Shown: one piece after another, positions 52,129 through 61,084 of the stretch | How positions within the stretch are numbered: position 1 is the first letter of the stretch | Layout of the letters: each line of letters starts with the position of its first letter | NCBI GenBank assembly: GCA_041394945.1 | Contig: JAWKHH010000004.1 | Span: forward strand, 310,001-374,000 | From: Bryobacteraceae bacterium | GTDB taxonomy: Bacteria; Acidobacteriota; Terriglobia; Bryobacterales; Bryobacteraceae | Reading direction: 5' to 3' | Length of the DNA stretch: 64,000 bases | Position numbers and translations under genes: made by a program | Notes under the pieces: model-generated | Database searches by the model: none | What the model was told of the DNA's origin: nothing | What the model saw: the letters and a program-made list of their open reading frames with translations, nothing else

Positions 52129-54261
52129 TTGAACCGTATTTTCAAATATATCAACTATCTCGTCGCCGCCGTCCTGCTAGTGGCCGTCATCGCCGCCGCC
52201 TGGATCGTTTCGCGGTCACTGCCTCAGACTTCGGGCTCCATCAGCGCGCCGGTATCCGCCGTGGCCGCCATCCAGCGCGACTCGACCGGCGTTCCTCACG
52301 TCGCCGCCGCCACCGAGGAAGACGCCTACTTCCTGCAAGGCTACGCCACCGCCCAGGACCGGCTTTTCCAAATGGATCTCGCGAGACGCCTCGGCGCCGG
52401 CGAAGTCGCCGAGGTGGCTGGCAGGAACGCGCTCGAAAGCGATCTCGAAGCGCGCCGCCTACGCATGCGCGGACTCGCCGACCACTATGCCCGCGTCCTT
52501 GACCCCGCCGACCACGCACCCCTCGCCGCCTACGCCCGCGGCGTCAACTATTTCCTCGAAACTCACCGAGGCCGCCTGCCGCTCGAGTTTCGCATCCTTG
52601 GGTACGACCCTGCTCCGTGGACCATCGCCGACTCGCTCCTCGTCGGCCTCCAGATGTACCGGGGGCTTACCAGCGACTGGCGGCGCGAGGCCGCGCGTAC
52701 CGCCTTCCTGCGCGAAGGCGGCGCCAAGGCCGCCTATCTCCTCGCCGCGCCGGATCGGGCTTCAGCGCCGCTGGCAGGCGGAGCTCCCGGGTCCAACGCA
52801 TTCGCGGTCGCCGGCGCCCGCACCGCCTCCGGAAAACCGCTCCTCGCCAGCGACCCGCATCTTTCGCCCTCGCTGCCGCCGGTGTGGCATCAGGTGCGGC
52901 TCAAGGCCGGCGATCTGGATGTCGCCGGCGTAACGCTCCCCGGCCTCCCCGGTGTCTCCATCGGCCACAACCGCCGTATCGCTTGGGGCATCACCAGCCT
53001 CCAGTTCGATGAGATGGATCTCGTCGCCAACCCAGGTCCGGTGATCGGCACGCAGCGCGAGGCGGTCGCCATCCGCGGAGCCGGTTCGGCGGAACTGAGC
53101 ATACCGGTCACCGCGAAGGGGCCGTTGATTCCTGTGGAAGGCGCAGGGGTACAAGCCGTGCGATGGTCGGGCGCCGAGCATTCGCGCTTCGCCTACGTAT
53201 TTCCCGAGCTCGACAAGGCGCGCAACTGGCAGGACTTCCGCCGCGCGCTCTCCCGTCACCCCGGCCCCGGCTTCCAGTTCGCCTACGCCGACTCCGAAGG
53301 CAACATCGGCACGCAGGCGGCAGGCAAGCTCCCGGCGCGTTCCGCCGGCGGCGAATGGACCGGCTCAATTCCTTTCGAAGATCTTCCCTCTCGGTTCAAT
53401 CCTCCCGAGGGAATCGCCGTCGCCGCCAATGACAGTCCCTTTCCGCCGGGCTATCCCTACACCGTCGCCGGCCGCTTCGCCGAACCCTACCGCGCGAACC
53501 AGATCCGCGCCCGGCTCCAAGCGGCGCGATCGAGGAAGCTCACGCCGGCCGATCTCGTCTCCATTCAGCGTGACGTCTACGACGCCCCCCTCCACGCCAT
53601 AGCCAGACTCGCCGCCCGCGCCCCCGGCATCGATTCCGCCGCCGCCGAAGAGCTCTCCAGATGGAACGGCCAGATGGATCCCACGCAGGCGGCCCCCTAC
53701 CTCGCCGACCTGATCGCCGGCCAGCTCAGGCGCGCCGCGGCCGATTCCGCCGTCTCCGGCAAGGGCGAAACCTACGACGGCCAGGCGCCCATCGGCGCTG
53801 TGCTGCGCCTGTTCCGCGAGAAGCCCGCCGGCTGGTTCGCCGATTGGAACACCGCGCTCGCCGCCGCCGTCAACGCCGCCATCGACGAAGGTCGCCGCGC
53901 GCAGGGCGACAACATCGCCGGATGGCGCTGGGGCAAGGTCCATGCGAGCGGCGCTCGGCTTCCAGTGCTGAGCGAGATCCCATGGATCGGCGGCTGGTTC
54001 CGCGTCGGCCCGGTGGAAGAGGCAGGCGGCGCGAACACCGTGCGTCAGCTCACGGCCCGCGCGGCGCCCACCATGCGCATGGCCGCCGATACTGGCAACT
54101 GGGAGGCATCCCTACTCACGCTTCCCGGCGGTGAATCCGGTCTCGCCTTCTCCGGCCATTGGGACGACCAGTGGGCGGATTGGCAGGCCGGCCACGGCGT
54201 CGCCTTCCCGTTCGAACGGTTCGAGGCCAAAAACACGTTGCGCGTGGAACCCGTCCACTGA
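52129..54261 (+). CDS. Penicillin acylase family (Ntn hydrolase), membrane-anchored
   Basis: A 710-residue amidase precursor. An N-terminal membrane segment (YLVAAVLLVAVIAAAWIV) anchors or exports it. The alpha region (about 45-215) contains GYATAQDRLFQMDLARR. Autocleavage should occur before Ser222 in PGSNAFAVAG, exposing the nucleophile. Conserved beta-chain parts are LLASDPHLSPSLPPVWHQV, SIGHNRRIAWGIT and the late WRWGKVH. Possible substrates are acyl-homoserine lactones, beta-lactams or other N-acyl amides. The start is probably TTG 52129; the in-frame region upstream overlaps the divergent CNNM gene and does not look coding in this frame. Confidence 0.87.
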   Translation: MNRIFKYINYLVAAVLLVAVIAAAWIVSRSLPQTSGSISAPVSAVAAIQRDSTGVPHVAAATEEDAYFLQGYATAQDRLFQMDLARRLGAGEVAEVAGRNALESDLEARRLRMRGLADHYARVLDPADHAPLAAYARGVNYFLETHRGRLPLEFRILGYDPAPWTIADSLLVGLQMYRGLTSDWRREAARTAFLREGGAKAAYLLAAPDRASAPLAGGAPGSNAFAVAGARTASGKPLLASDPHLSPSLPPVWHQVRLKAGDLDVAGVTLPGLPGVSIGHNRRIAWGITSLQFDEMDLVANPGPVIGTQREAVAIRGAGSAELSIPVTAKGPLIPVEGAGVQAVRWSGAEHSRFAYVFPELDKARNWQDFRRALSRHPGPGFQFAYADSEGNIGTQAAGKLPARSAGGEWTGSIPFEDLPSRFNPPEGIAVAANDSPFPPGYPYTVAGRFAEPYRANQIRARLQAARSRKLTPADLVSIQRDVYDAPLHAIARLAARAPGIDSAAAEELSRWNGQMDPTQAAPYLADLIAGQLRRAAADSAVSGKGETYDGQAPIGAVLRLFREKPAGWFADWNTALAAAVNAAIDEGRRAQGDNIAGWRWGKVHASGARLPVLSEIPWIGGWFRVGPVEEAGGANTVRQLTARAAPTMRMAADTGNWEASLLTLPGGESGLAFSGHWDDQWADWQAGHGVAFPFERFEAKNTLRVEPVH

Positions 54262-54304
54262 CGGGCGCCACGCGCAATCTCAAATCCCTGGATTTTCGCG
54301 ATCG

Positions 54305-54700
54305 TTACTTGATCTTGTACTGGTTCTCGCCGACCTTTTCGCGATGGGCGTCGTGGCAGCCCTTGCAGCCGGCGCCGATCATCTTCATGCCGGCCTTCTG
54401 CCCTGCCTCGTCGCCTTCCTTGGCGGCCTTGGCCAGAGCCAGCGCGCCGTCGCGGCTTTCCTTGCAGGTCTTCATGGCGACGTCGGAGTGCCGGTCCTTC
54501 CAGAATGCGCCGACTTCCTTCATGGACTCGGCCATCGCGGTGGCGTTCGCTTCCACATCCACGCCCTTCCGAATCATGCCCATTTGTTTGCCAAGGTCTT
54601 TCATTACCTTGACGTGAGTTTCCGGCGGATCCTCCACCGGAGCCGCAATCGCGAACACGGCAAGGGCGACCCCCGCCAGAATGATGCTAAAACGCTTCAC
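54305..54700 (-). CDS. Cytochrome c' (class II) family protein
   Basis: A 131-residue periplasmic heme protein. A signal peptide (MKRFSIILAGVALAVFAIAAP) precedes a predicted four-helix bundle, and the single heme site CKGCH is near the C-terminus (residues about 113-117), as in class II cytochromes c. The start motif for the distal side is unremarkable. Relatives bind NO or CO or transfer electrons. It lies 95 bases downstream of the DUF1501 gene on the same strand and may be cotranscribed with it. Confidence 0.85.
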   Translation of the reverse strand: MKRFSIILAGVALAVFAIAAPVEDPPETHVKVMKDLGKQMGMIRKGVDVEANATAMAESMKEVGAFWKDRHSDVAMKTCKESRDGALALAKAAKEGDEAGQKAGMKMIGAGCKGCHDAHREKVGENQYKIK

Positions 54701-54796
54701 GTCTCTTCCTCACTTCCAGGAATATCGCCGCCGCCCGCCTGCGCGAACGACAACTTGGTTATTCTACTACTTCATTTCCGCCTTGGGGAAGACTCC

Positions 54797-56215
54797 CTAA
54801 GCGAGGATCTCTTTTACAACCTCGCCCTGGACCTCGGTGAGCCGCTCCTTCCGCCCCTGGTGCATGTAGCTCAGGGCGTCCTGGTTCAACCCGAGCTGGT
54901 TCAGGATCGTGGCGTGCAGATCGCGGAAATGCATCGGCTTCTCCACCGCCTTCAGGCCGATCCCGTCGGTGGCGCCGTGGACGTACCCGCGCTTGAAGCC
55001 GCCGCCGGCCACCCACATCGAGAAGCCCGTGTTGTGGTGGTCGCGGCCCTTGCCTTTCTCTGACTCCGGCGACCGCCCGAACTCGCCACCCCACAGCACC
55101 ACCGTCGATTCGAGCAACCCGCGCCGCTTCAGGTCTTTAATCAACGCCGCCACCGGGCGATCCGTCAGCGCCGCCATGCGCTTGTGGTTCTTCTCGATGT
55201 CGGAGTGCGCGTCCCACTCCGTCTCCGCGCCGCCGCCTCCGGCCACCACGCATACGAACCGGACGCCCCGTTCCACCAGCCGCCGCGCCAGTAGACACCG
55301 CCTTCCATAATCGTCCGTGTCCGGCTGCCCGACTCCGTACAACGCCTGCGTCTCCGCCGGCTCGTTCGAAAGGTCGAAGATTTCCGGCGCTTCCGTCTGC
55401 ATCCGGAACGCTGTATCGTACGCCGACATCCGCGCCGCAAACTCGGCGTCTTCGCCGTGATTGGATTCGTTCACCGCCTTGAGAAAGCTCATCGTCTTCC
55501 GCCGCCGTTCGAGCGAAACTCCGTCCGGCAGGTCCAGGTTCAGCACCGGGCGCTTGCCCGGCCGGAACAGCGCCGGCTGGAAGACCGACGGCAGAAACCC
55601 GTTGGTGTACATCGGCTGGCCGGCTTCGGGGGCGCCGTTCGGATCCGGCATCACCACGTAGGCCGGCAGATTCCGGGCTTCGTTGCCTAGCCCATAGGCG
55701 AGCCAACTCCCCATCGCCGGAAATCCGGGTATCACGCGGCCGGTCATCATCTGATACTGCGCCGCCGAGTGGACCACCATGTCGCCGTGCATCGAACGCA
55801 GAACGCAGATCTCGTCCACGATTTCCGCCTCGTGCGGCAGCAGGTCAGACACCTCGATTCCGGACTGTCCATACTTGGCGAAAGTCCGCTGCGTGCCGAG
55901 AATCCGCGACTCCGAGTTGACGTTCTGATACTTCACGTCGCCGAACTCGGCCGGCCGCTTCTGCCCGTCGAGCTGGTTGAGCAGCGGCTTCGGGTCGAAC
56001 GTCTCGAGATGCGAGGGTCCGCCCGCCTGGAACAGGAAGATCATCGCCTTGGCTTTGGCGTCGAAATGCGGCGCCTTGGGCGCCAGCGGGCTCAGCGCGG
56101 CCGCGGCGGCGTGCTGCTCCGCCATCATCGATGCGAAGGCGAGCGACCCCACGCCACAGAAGCAGTCTGTCAGGAACTCGCGGCGGTTGCGATTGAAACG
56201 GATATGTTCGGCCAT
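54797..56215 (-). CDS. DUF1501 family (sulfatase-like) protein, exported
   Basis: A 472-residue protein of the DUF1501 family, related in fold to sulfatases and alkaline phosphatases. The N-terminus RNRREFLTDCFCGVGSLAFASMM is Tat-like. Landmarks are MIFLFQAGGPSHLETFDPKP, VLRSMHGDMVVHSAAQYQMMTG, the VVLWGGEFGRSPESEKGKGRDHHNTGFSMWVAGGGFKRGYVHGATD block and the C-terminal HFRDLHATILNQLGLN. It follows the DUF1549/DUF1553 gene by 15 bases; these families form a standard pair in Planctomycetes and Acidobacteriota, thought to act on sulfated or complex glycans, though the reaction is not proved. Confidence 0.93.
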   Translation of the reverse strand: MAEHIRFNRNRREFLTDCFCGVGSLAFASMMAEQHAAAAALSPLAPKAPHFDAKAKAMIFLFQAGGPSHLETFDPKPLLNQLDGQKRPAEFGDVKYQNVNSESRILGTQRTFAKYGQSGIEVSDLLPHEAEIVDEICVLRSMHGDMVVHSAAQYQMMTGRVIPGFPAMGSWLAYGLGNEARNLPAYVVMPDPNGAPEAGQPMYTNGFLPSVFQPALFRPGKRPVLNLDLPDGVSLERRRKTMSFLKAVNESNHGEDAEFAARMSAYDTAFRMQTEAPEIFDLSNEPAETQALYGVGQPDTDDYGRRCLLARRLVERGVRFVCVVAGGGGAETEWDAHSDIEKNHKRMAALTDRPVAALIKDLKRRGLLESTVVLWGGEFGRSPESEKGKGRDHHNTGFSMWVAGGGFKRGYVHGATDGIGLKAVEKPMHFRDLHATILNQLGLNQDALSYMHQGRKERLTEVQGEVVKEILA

Positions 56216-56230
56216 TGGTGTGTGCTCCCT

Positions 56231-58234
56231 CTAGTTCACATACAGGAACGGATTCATATTGAACAAAGTCAGCGCGAACTCCTTCATCACCATCAAATCG
56301 TCCGGAGCTTCGGCCAGGTATCCTGCGGCGAGCTTCTTTTCCTCGACCGTCGGAGCGCGTCCGGCCGCCAGCCGCCACGCGAGTTCCGCCCGCGCCGCCG
56401 GCGTCGCCGCCTCTTTCATCAGCCGCTGCGCGAACGTCACCGCCAGATCGTTCGAGAGCTGGCCGTTCATGAGCTCGAGCGCCTGCGGCGCGTGCGTCGA
56501 TTGACCGCGCCGGTCGCACGAAAGCAGTGTGTCGGGGGCGTCGAACACTTGCTGGAACGGCAGAATCAGATTCCGCTTGTAGATCATGTAGATCGTGCGG
56601 CGATCCCACTCCGCCGTATCGCGCGTCGGCTGCCAGTACTGCGGGCGCTTCAGGTCCTTCACCAGATCCTCATCGATCTTCACCATAACGCTCCGCCCGC
56701 CGGTCTTCGGATTCAGCCGTCCGGAAACCGCCAGCATCGAATCGCGAATCTCCTCGGCTTCGAGCCGCCGCCGGTTGAACTTCCACAGCAGCTTGTTCTC
56801 GGGATCCTTCTCCGCCGCGGCGGTCTCGTTCGGCGACGTGCTCGCCTGCCGGTACGCGCTCGAAAGCACGATCAGCCGGTGCACCGGCTTCCATTTCCAG
56901 CCCGACTCGACGAACCGGCTCGCCAGCCAGTCGAGCAGTTCCGGATGCGACGGCCGTACGCCCATGCGCCCGAAATCGTTGGGCGTCGCGACGATACCCC
57001 GTCCGAAATGATACTGCCAGATGCGGTTCACCAGCACCCGCGCGGTGAGGGGATTGTCCGCGCTCGCGATCCACTCCGCAAGCTGCAGACGCGGCTTCGG
57101 CGTGTCGAGCGGCGCTTCCGGCGCATCTTCCGGCAGCAGCACCCCGAGCGGACGCATGCCCACGGCATCGCCCTTGTTCCGGTAGTCGCCGCGGCCGAGA
57201 ATGTGGATCTCCGTCATCTCCTTGGAATCGTCCTTCACCGCGTAGAGCGATGTCAGCGGCAGGGGCATCTTCTCATCGAGTGACTCGAGCTTTTGAATGA
57301 TCTTGCCCTTGTCCTCCTCCGATGCCCGGCGCATCTGGCGCCGGAGGTTGCGCATCTCGGATTCGATCGGGTCCACGGTGGCCTTCCACGCCGCTTGTTC
57401 CTCCGGCGTCGCCACCACGATGTCGTGCGCCTGCGTCTGCGCGAAGTGCGCCTGCATGCGGTAGTAGTCGGATTGCCGGATCGGGTCGAACTTATGATCG
57501 TGGCAGCGCGCGCAGCCGAGGGTCACGCCGAGGAACGCCGCCCCCACGATGTTGGTCATCTCGGTGAGCACTTCGGTGCGGGAACTGGCCACTTCCTGAT
57601 TGCCCGCGTTCTTCCGGAGCGGCCCGAGGCGGTTGAATCCGCTGGCGACGATGTTCGTTTCGTTCGTCGCGTCCATTTCATCGCCCGCCAGGTGCTCGCG
57701 CACGAACTGGTTGAACGGCTTGTCGTCGTTCAGGCTCTGGATCACGTAGTCGCGGAAGCGATACGCGTCCGGCCGGTGCGTGTCGTACTCGTACCCGTCG
57801 GACTCGGCGAACCGCACCACGTCCAGCCAATGCCGCGCGTACTGCTCCCCGTAGCGCGGCGAGGCAAGCAGCCGCTCCACCAGGTTTTCGTATGCCTTCG
57901 GGGACTTGTCCGCGACGAACGCGGCTGTTTCGGCCGGCGTCGGCGGAAGCCCATGCAGGTCGTAGGTCAGCCGGCGGATGAGCGTCGCACGGTCGGCTTC
58001 CGGCGCTGGCGCGAGGTCGGCTTTGCGCAGGCCGGCGAGCACGAAAGCGTCCACCGGCGTGCGGACCCATTTCTTACCGGCCGCATCGTCAAAGGACGGC
58101 GGCGACGGGTCCGTCCGCGCGCGGAAGGCCCAGTGCCGGCGCTCCACCGGCTTGTACGTTCCAAGAGGAGCGATCGATGAAGAAGCGGCGAGAAGCGTGG
58201 CAGTTGCCGCCACGCCGGCGATGTACGGTCTCAT
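56231..58234 (-). CDS. DUF1549/DUF1553 family protein
   Basis: A 667-residue exported protein. After a short hydrophobic leader (about residues 5-22) comes DUF1549 (about 60-265, with LTYDLHGLPPTPAE, WLDVVRFAESDGYEYD and the heme-type LGCARCHDHKFDPI) and DUF1553 (about 385-645, with NPLTARVLVNRIWQYHFGRGIVATPNDFG, LSSAYRQAS, RRRLEAEEIRDSMLAVSG and QALELMNG). Many homologues carry an additional N-terminal cytochrome domain, which is absent here, leaving one CxxCH. It is the first gene of a pair with DUF1501 and probably acts with it in the periplasm. Confidence 0.92.
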   Translation of the reverse strand: MRPYIAGVAATATLLAASSSIAPLGTYKPVERRHWAFRARTDPSPPSFDDAAGKKWVRTPVDAFVLAGLRKADLAPAPEADRATLIRRLTYDLHGLPPTPAETAAFVADKSPKAYENLVERLLASPRYGEQYARHWLDVVRFAESDGYEYDTHRPDAYRFRDYVIQSLNDDKPFNQFVREHLAGDEMDATNETNIVASGFNRLGPLRKNAGNQEVASSRTEVLTEMTNIVGAAFLGVTLGCARCHDHKFDPIRQSDYYRMQAHFAQTQAHDIVVATPEEQAAWKATVDPIESEMRNLRRQMRRASEEDKGKIIQKLESLDEKMPLPLTSLYAVKDDSKEMTEIHILGRGDYRNKGDAVGMRPLGVLLPEDAPEAPLDTPKPRLQLAEWIASADNPLTARVLVNRIWQYHFGRGIVATPNDFGRMGVRPSHPELLDWLASRFVESGWKWKPVHRLIVLSSAYRQASTSPNETAAAEKDPENKLLWKFNRRRLEAEEIRDSMLAVSGRLNPKTGGRSVMVKIDEDLVKDLKRPQYWQPTRDTAEWDRRTIYMIYKRNLILPFQQVFDAPDTLLSCDRRGQSTHAPQALELMNGQLSNDLAVTFAQRLMKEAATPAARAELAWRLAAGRAPTVEEKKLAAGYLAEAPDDLMVMKEFALTLFNMNPFLYVN

Positions 58235-58318
58235 GGCGATTGTTTGCGCGGGCAGAACTCCGCTGCCGCGAGTCTATCACAACACGCGCCGAAACCCTCC
58301 GGAAAACGCCGGGCGAAC

Positions 58319-59647
58319 CTACAATCGCACGATATTCGGCGACTGAATTCCCTTCAATGCGTTCCGCGTGTCGACGATCAGCCGCGCCTTCTCCACGATC
58401 TGCGGATACGGCGTCGACGTATGGTTCGTGATCACCACCACGCAATCGGCCGCGGCCGACGCCTCAATGGGATCCTGCGCGAAGAATTCGTGGCTATGCA
58501 CCCGGAACACCGGCACGTACGGATCGCTGTAGCTGATCGTCGCGCCGCGGTCGATCAGCAGGTGCGCCACGTCGATCGCCGGCGACTCTCGCATGTCGTC
58601 GATATCCTTCTTATACGCCACTCCAAGGAGATGGACGCGCGCGCCCTTCAGCGCCTTGCCGTGCTCGTTGAGCGCCAGCATCACTTTGTCCACTACGTGA
58701 TGCGGCATTTGCCCGTTGATGTGGCCGGCCAACTCGATGAACCGCGCCTCGATACCGAACTGTTTCGACTTCCAGGAGAGGTAGAAAGGATCGATCGGAA
58801 TGCAGTGTCCGCCCAGCCCTGGACCCGGATAGAACGGCATGAACCCGAACGGCTTGGTCGCCGCCGCCTCGATCACTTCCCAAACATCGATCCCCATCCG
58901 CCCGCACATGATCGCCAGCTCGTTCACCAGTCCGATGTTGATCATCCGGAACGTGTTCTCGAGCAGTTTCACCATCTCGGCCACCTGCGTCGAAGTCACC
59001 GGCACAACCGTGTCGAGAGCCTGCTCGTAGAGCAGTTTCCCGAGCTGCGTGCACGCCGGCGTCGTCCCGCCCACCACCTTCGGAATATTGCGCGTCTGAA
59101 ACTTCTCGTTACCCGGATCCACGCGCTCCGGCGAAAAGCACAGGAAGATCTCCTGGCCCACGGCCAGCCCCTCGCGCTCCAGCTTCGCCCGGACCACCTC
59201 GTCCGTCGTCCCCGGATACGTGGTCGATTCGAGAATCACCAGCGTCCCCGGCTTCAGATACTTCCCGATCTCGTCGCACGCGGACTCGATAAACCGCATG
59301 TCGGGATCCTTGGTCTTCCCGAGCGGCGTCGGCACGCAGATGTTGATCGTGTCCATGTGCGCGATCTCGGAAAAATCCGTGGTCGCGCGCAGCTTCCCGG
59401 CCTTCACCAGCGGAGCCACCTCCGAGGTCGGAACGTCCTGAATGTAGGACTCGCCGATGTTCAACTGTTGGCACTTCGATTCCTGTACGTCAAACCCGGT
59501 GACGTGGAACCCCTCTTTCGCCAGCTCCACCGCCAGCGGCAGCCCGACGTATCCCAGGCCGATGACCGCGCAACGCGCTTCCCGGTTGCGAATCTTTTCC
59601 GCGAGCGCCGCCGCGATCGCAGTCTGTGTGTCTGTCTGCGTTCCCAT
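58319..59647 (-). CDS. Nucleotide-sugar dehydrogenase, UDP-N-acetylhexosamine 6-dehydrogenase (WbpA-like)
   Basis: A 442-residue UDP-glucose/GDP-mannose dehydrogenase family enzyme. NAD-binding GLGYVGLPLA is near residues 28-37, and the catalytic Cys is in GPGLGGHCIPIDPFYL (near 270). The sequence resembles the WbpA/WecC group, making UDP-N-acetylated uronic acids for surface polysaccharide, more than Ugd. The two-electron oxidation pair (Glu in LESTTYPGTT, Lys in ATKPFGF) is retained. It is 24 bases downstream of dapF on the same strand. No other glycan genes are adjacent; the Wzm/Wzt exporter 23 kb away might use its product. Confidence 0.9.
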   Translation of the reverse strand: MGTQTDTQTAIAAALAEKIRNREARCAVIGLGYVGLPLAVELAKEGFHVTGFDVQESKCQQLNIGESYIQDVPTSEVAPLVKAGKLRATTDFSEIAHMDTINICVPTPLGKTKDPDMRFIESACDEIGKYLKPGTLVILESTTYPGTTDEVVRAKLEREGLAVGQEIFLCFSPERVDPGNEKFQTRNIPKVVGGTTPACTQLGKLLYEQALDTVVPVTSTQVAEMVKLLENTFRMINIGLVNELAIMCGRMGIDVWEVIEAAATKPFGFMPFYPGPGLGGHCIPIDPFYLSWKSKQFGIEARFIELAGHINGQMPHHVVDKVMLALNEHGKALKGARVHLLGVAYKKDIDDMRESPAIDVAHLLIDRGATISYSDPYVPVFRVHSHEFFAQDPIEASAAADCVVVITNHTSTPYPQIVEKARLIVDTRNALKGIQSPNIVRL

Positions 59648-59671
59648 CCGATTGGCAGCCTTTCTAGAATG

Positions 59672-60487
59672 CTATGTGTGCGAGTACTGTCCTGACCCGA
59701 TTTCCTCCGCGGGTCCGGTCAGGAACGCGGGGCCACTTGGTTCCATCGGCGGAACTTCCCACCGAATATAGAGCGGCCCGAACTCGGTCCTAACCGTAAC
59801 AGGACTCTCTACCAAATCTAGCAGAATCGCCGCCACCGCCGCGCCCGTCGACCCCGTCCCCGAGCTCAGCGTGTGTCCCGCCCCCCGCTCATAAAACCGC
59901 GCCTCGATCGTGTGCCTGTCCACCCGCCGGATGAACGAAACGTTCGTCCGCTCCGGGAAATGACCATGTCCCTCGATCTCCGCCCCCATCGCCGCCCAAT
60001 CGGCCGGAAACTCCTCCACCGCCGCCGCGCACTGCGGATTCCCCACGTCGACGATCGTCACCTCCCGCGCGCCCCCCGCCAGCTCGAGTGGATACCGCAC
60101 CGCCTCCACCCGCGGCGAACCCATCTCCATCTCGAACCACATCCCCGGCATTGAGGACTCCCGCCGATGCAGCACCCGCTCCCCCGACCCCGTCACGATC
60201 CGCACCGGATCGCCCGCCAGACCCCGCGCCGCCAGGATCGCCGCCGCGCACCGCGTTCCGTTCCCCGAAAGTCCCGCACTGGATCCGTCCGAGTTCCACA
60301 GCCGCACCCAAGGCAACTCGCCCCCCGTATCAATCACGTACCACCCGTCCGCCCCGATCCCCGTATTGCGATGGCACATCCTCCGCGCGATCTCCGCCAT
60401 GTCCAGACCCGCCGGCAGCTCATGCGCGAAGGTGTACAGAAAATCGTTGCCCGCCCCGTGCGCTTTGATAAAAGGAATCGTCATCAC
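59672..60487 (-). CDS. dapF: Diaminopimelate epimerase (DapF) family, both catalytic Cys replaced by Ser
   Basis: A 271-residue two-lobed DapF-fold protein. It opens IPFIKAHGAGNDF and keeps the substrate-binding NSDGS and GNGTRC, GNPQCA, ERGAGHT and GTGSTGA regions. In characterised enzymes two cysteines exchange the alpha proton, in CGNGxRC and in ACGSGAC. Here those positions read SGNGTRC and SSGTGST, so both are Ser; the remaining Cys are not the catalytic ones. Such Cys-to-Ser changes strongly reduce epimerisation in studied DapF. The gene overlaps the acetyltransferase by four bases in the arg cluster. It may epimerise slowly, use a different mechanism, or act on another amino acid. Confidence 0.8.
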   Translation of the reverse strand: MMTIPFIKAHGAGNDFLYTFAHELPAGLDMAEIARRMCHRNTGIGADGWYVIDTGGELPWVRLWNSDGSSAGLSGNGTRCAAAILAARGLAGDPVRIVTGSGERVLHRRESSMPGMWFEMEMGSPRVEAVRYPLELAGGAREVTIVDVGNPQCAAAVEEFPADWAAMGAEIEGHGHFPERTNVSFIRRVDRHTIEARFYERGAGHTLSSGTGSTGAAVAAILLDLVESPVTVRTEFGPLYIRWEVPPMEPSGPAFLTGPAEEIGSGQYSHT

Positions 60488-61023
60488 GAATCCGCCCGCG
60501 CCGGGATCGGCGCCGCGCCCGATTGCAGCACCGTCAGCTTCTCCGCCGCCCGTTCCGCCGCCCCAACCGGACGCAGTTGCTTGTGCACCGCGATCTCATC
60601 GCAAGCCTGGAACTTCGGGCACCGCAGGCAATCCTTCCACGCCTTCTGCGGCAGCAGCCCGCGATCCACCTGGTCATACCCGAGCTTTGCGAAAAACCCC
60701 GGTACATACGTGAATGCGAATAGCGACGCCAACCCTATCTCCCGCGCCTGCCGCTCCACCTCCTCCACGATCGCCCGGCCCACGCCCGTCCCCTTCACCT
60801 CCGGATGCACCGCCAGCGACCGCACCTCCGCCGCCGTCGGCGTGTATATATGTAGCGCGCCGCAACCCGCCACTCTGCCGCCCGTCTCCGCCAGCACGAA
60901 GTCGCGGATATCCTCCGCCAGTTCGAACTCCGTGCGCGGAAGCATCGCGCCTTGCGCCGCATACGTATTCACCAGCGCCAGCATTTCCGGAATGTCGCGA
61001 AGCGTCGCTTTGCGAAGAATCAT
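60484..61023 (-). CDS. GNAT acetyltransferase, short N-acetylglutamate synthase (ArgA)-like
   Basis: A 179-residue GNAT-fold N-acetyltransferase. The acetyl-CoA loop is RSLAVHPEVKGTGVGRAIV (about 68-86), with FAFTYVPGFFAKLGYDQVDR after it and a Cys-rich CLRCPKFQACDEIAVHK (about 130-147) typical of short ArgA-like proteins. In the arginine pathway it would acetylate glutamate to feed ArgB and ArgC, encoded just upstream. It lacks the amino-acid-kinase domain of classical ArgA. It starts 61 bases after argB and overlaps dapF by four bases. No ornithine acetyltransferase gene is in view, so it could provide the primary or anaplerotic acetylation. Confidence 0.8.
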   Translation of the reverse strand: MILRKATLRDIPEMLALVNTYAAQGAMLPRTEFELAEDIRDFVLAETGGRVAGCGALHIYTPTAAEVRSLAVHPEVKGTGVGRAIVEEVERQAREIGLASLFAFTYVPGFFAKLGYDQVDRGLLPQKAWKDCLRCPKFQACDEIAVHKQLRPVGAAERAAEKLTVLQSGAAPIPARADS

Positions 61024-61084
61024 GGTAAGAGCGTCCCCTTTCCTGGCCCGTGGCTCAATTACACGGGACTTTACCCTCGGGCTG

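Noticed and set aside
54262..54304. AAATCC/GGATTT inverted repeat after the penicillin acylase as a terminator
   Set aside because: The loop would be only two bases and no T-run follows, so a stable hairpin is unlikely.
55769..57283. Plus-strand 504-codon open frame opposite the DUF1501 and DUF1553 genes
   Set aside because: Arg- and Val-rich antisense frame with no family features; the minus strand encodes well-known families.
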